Made by a program: the position numbers and the translations under genes. A stretch of DNA of 6,452 nucleotides, from NCBI GenBank assembly GCA_023336855.1, contig JAMBLK010000296.1, positions 1 through 6,452 on the forward strand, written 5' to 3'. Within the stretch, counting starts at the first letter, position 1; every line of letters starts with the position of its first letter. The notes under the pieces were generated by a model, which made no database searches, was not told the DNA's origin, and saw only the letters and a program-made list of their open reading frames with translations. Positions 6,175-6,452 of this stretch are shown here, one piece after another. Source of the stretch: Actinomycetes bacterium (lineage in GTDB: Bacteria > Actinomycetota > Acidimicrobiia > Spongiisociales > UBA5794).

Positions 6175-6452
6175 ATGCGCCGTCACAAAGCCAGTGCCAT
6201 CACCGATGCCAGAGACCTCATCCCGCGCCATCACACAGGGATGATGCTCACGCCCAACCCGCTCGTTGACTACCCGGACCGCTACCGCGGAGCGATGCTC
6301 GGCACCGCCATCGGCGACGCCCTCGGCCGCCCTGCCGAGGGTCTCTCGCCGAGGAACATTCGCGAAGCGTTCGGGGAGCTCACCGACTTCCGCCCCTGGC
6401 TGGGCTGGACGGACGGGCCGACCGGCACGTTCACCGACGACACCGAGATGGC
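6175..6452 (+). CDS. Second ADP-ribosylglycohydrolase (partial, runs off the right edge)
   Basis: ATG 6175 begins 2 bases after the preceding TAG. GAGGAG (6158-6163) lies 11 bases upstream, a little far but usable, and coupling to the previous gene is likely. Ninety-two complete codons are visible. Residues 36-56 read as the family N-terminus (RYRGAMLGTAIGDALGRPAEG), and PTGTFTDDTEM (82-92) supplies the first Mg2+-binding triad T87-D88-D89. The C-terminal DTDT motif lies outside the window. The sequence differs clearly from the neighbouring enzyme (LGTAIGDALGRP against VGLAAGDALGAG), so it is a distant paralogue rather than a recent duplicate. About 32 residues precede the usual domain start; an internal start at ATG 6241 or 6244 would shorten this but has a poorer ribosome binding site. 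The substrate may differ from that of the fused enzyme. Confidence 0.9.
   Translation, partial: MRRHKASAITDARDLIPRHHTGMMLTPNPLVDYPDRYRGAMLGTAIGDALGRPAEGLSPRNIREAFGELTDFRPWLGWTDGPTGTFTDDTEM

Overview
The window is GC-rich throughout, with strong purine-rich Shine-Dalgarno sites, a TTG start and the Ala/Gly/Asp/Arg-rich protein composition typical of high-GC Gram-positive bacteria. I infer an Actinomycetota chromosome, possibly a deep or uncultured lineage. No marker gene fixes the taxon, and no tRNA, rRNA, transposase, integrase or CRISPR array is visible.

Layout. (1) 1-2487, minus strand: a large gene running off the left edge (829 residues seen, no stop). It encodes a signal peptide, a Cys-containing extracellular region, a PKD-like domain, an Asp-rich thrombospondin-type-3-like linker, two more Ig/PKD-like beta domains, one transmembrane helix and a charged, then Gly/Ala-rich, cytoplasmic part. 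(2) 2488-2822: a 335-base gap with a possible -35 box for gene 1 and a perfect 16-bp palindrome, otherwise unexplained. (3) 2823-3827, minus: a 334-residue regulator-like protein with an N-terminal XRE/Cro HTH and a C-terminal domain I recognise as DUF4268. (4) 3828-3915: a compact AT-rich divergent intergenic region with repeated ATTACTCC/GGAGTAAT half-sites overlapping a TATACT box. (5) 3916 to the right edge, plus: a tight operon of a vWA-domain protein (complete MIDAS), a 52-residue membrane or lipoprotein-like peptide, an ADP-ribosylglycohydrolase fused to a dual-specificity-phosphatase-like domain, and a second ADP-ribosylglycohydrolase cut by the window end. The last three genes are separated by 2 bases each, so translation is probably coupled.

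Working model (inference): the HTH-DUF4268 protein binds the divergent half-sites and controls itself and the vWA operon. The operon makes a metal-dependent vWA scaffold, a small membrane partner and two enzymes that remove or process ADP-ribose, one with an added Cys-phosphatase domain. That suggests ADP-ribose/NAD-linked signalling, repair or conflict functions. No ADP-ribosyltransferase is visible; the unseen end of gene 1 and the DNA right of the window are the first places to look.
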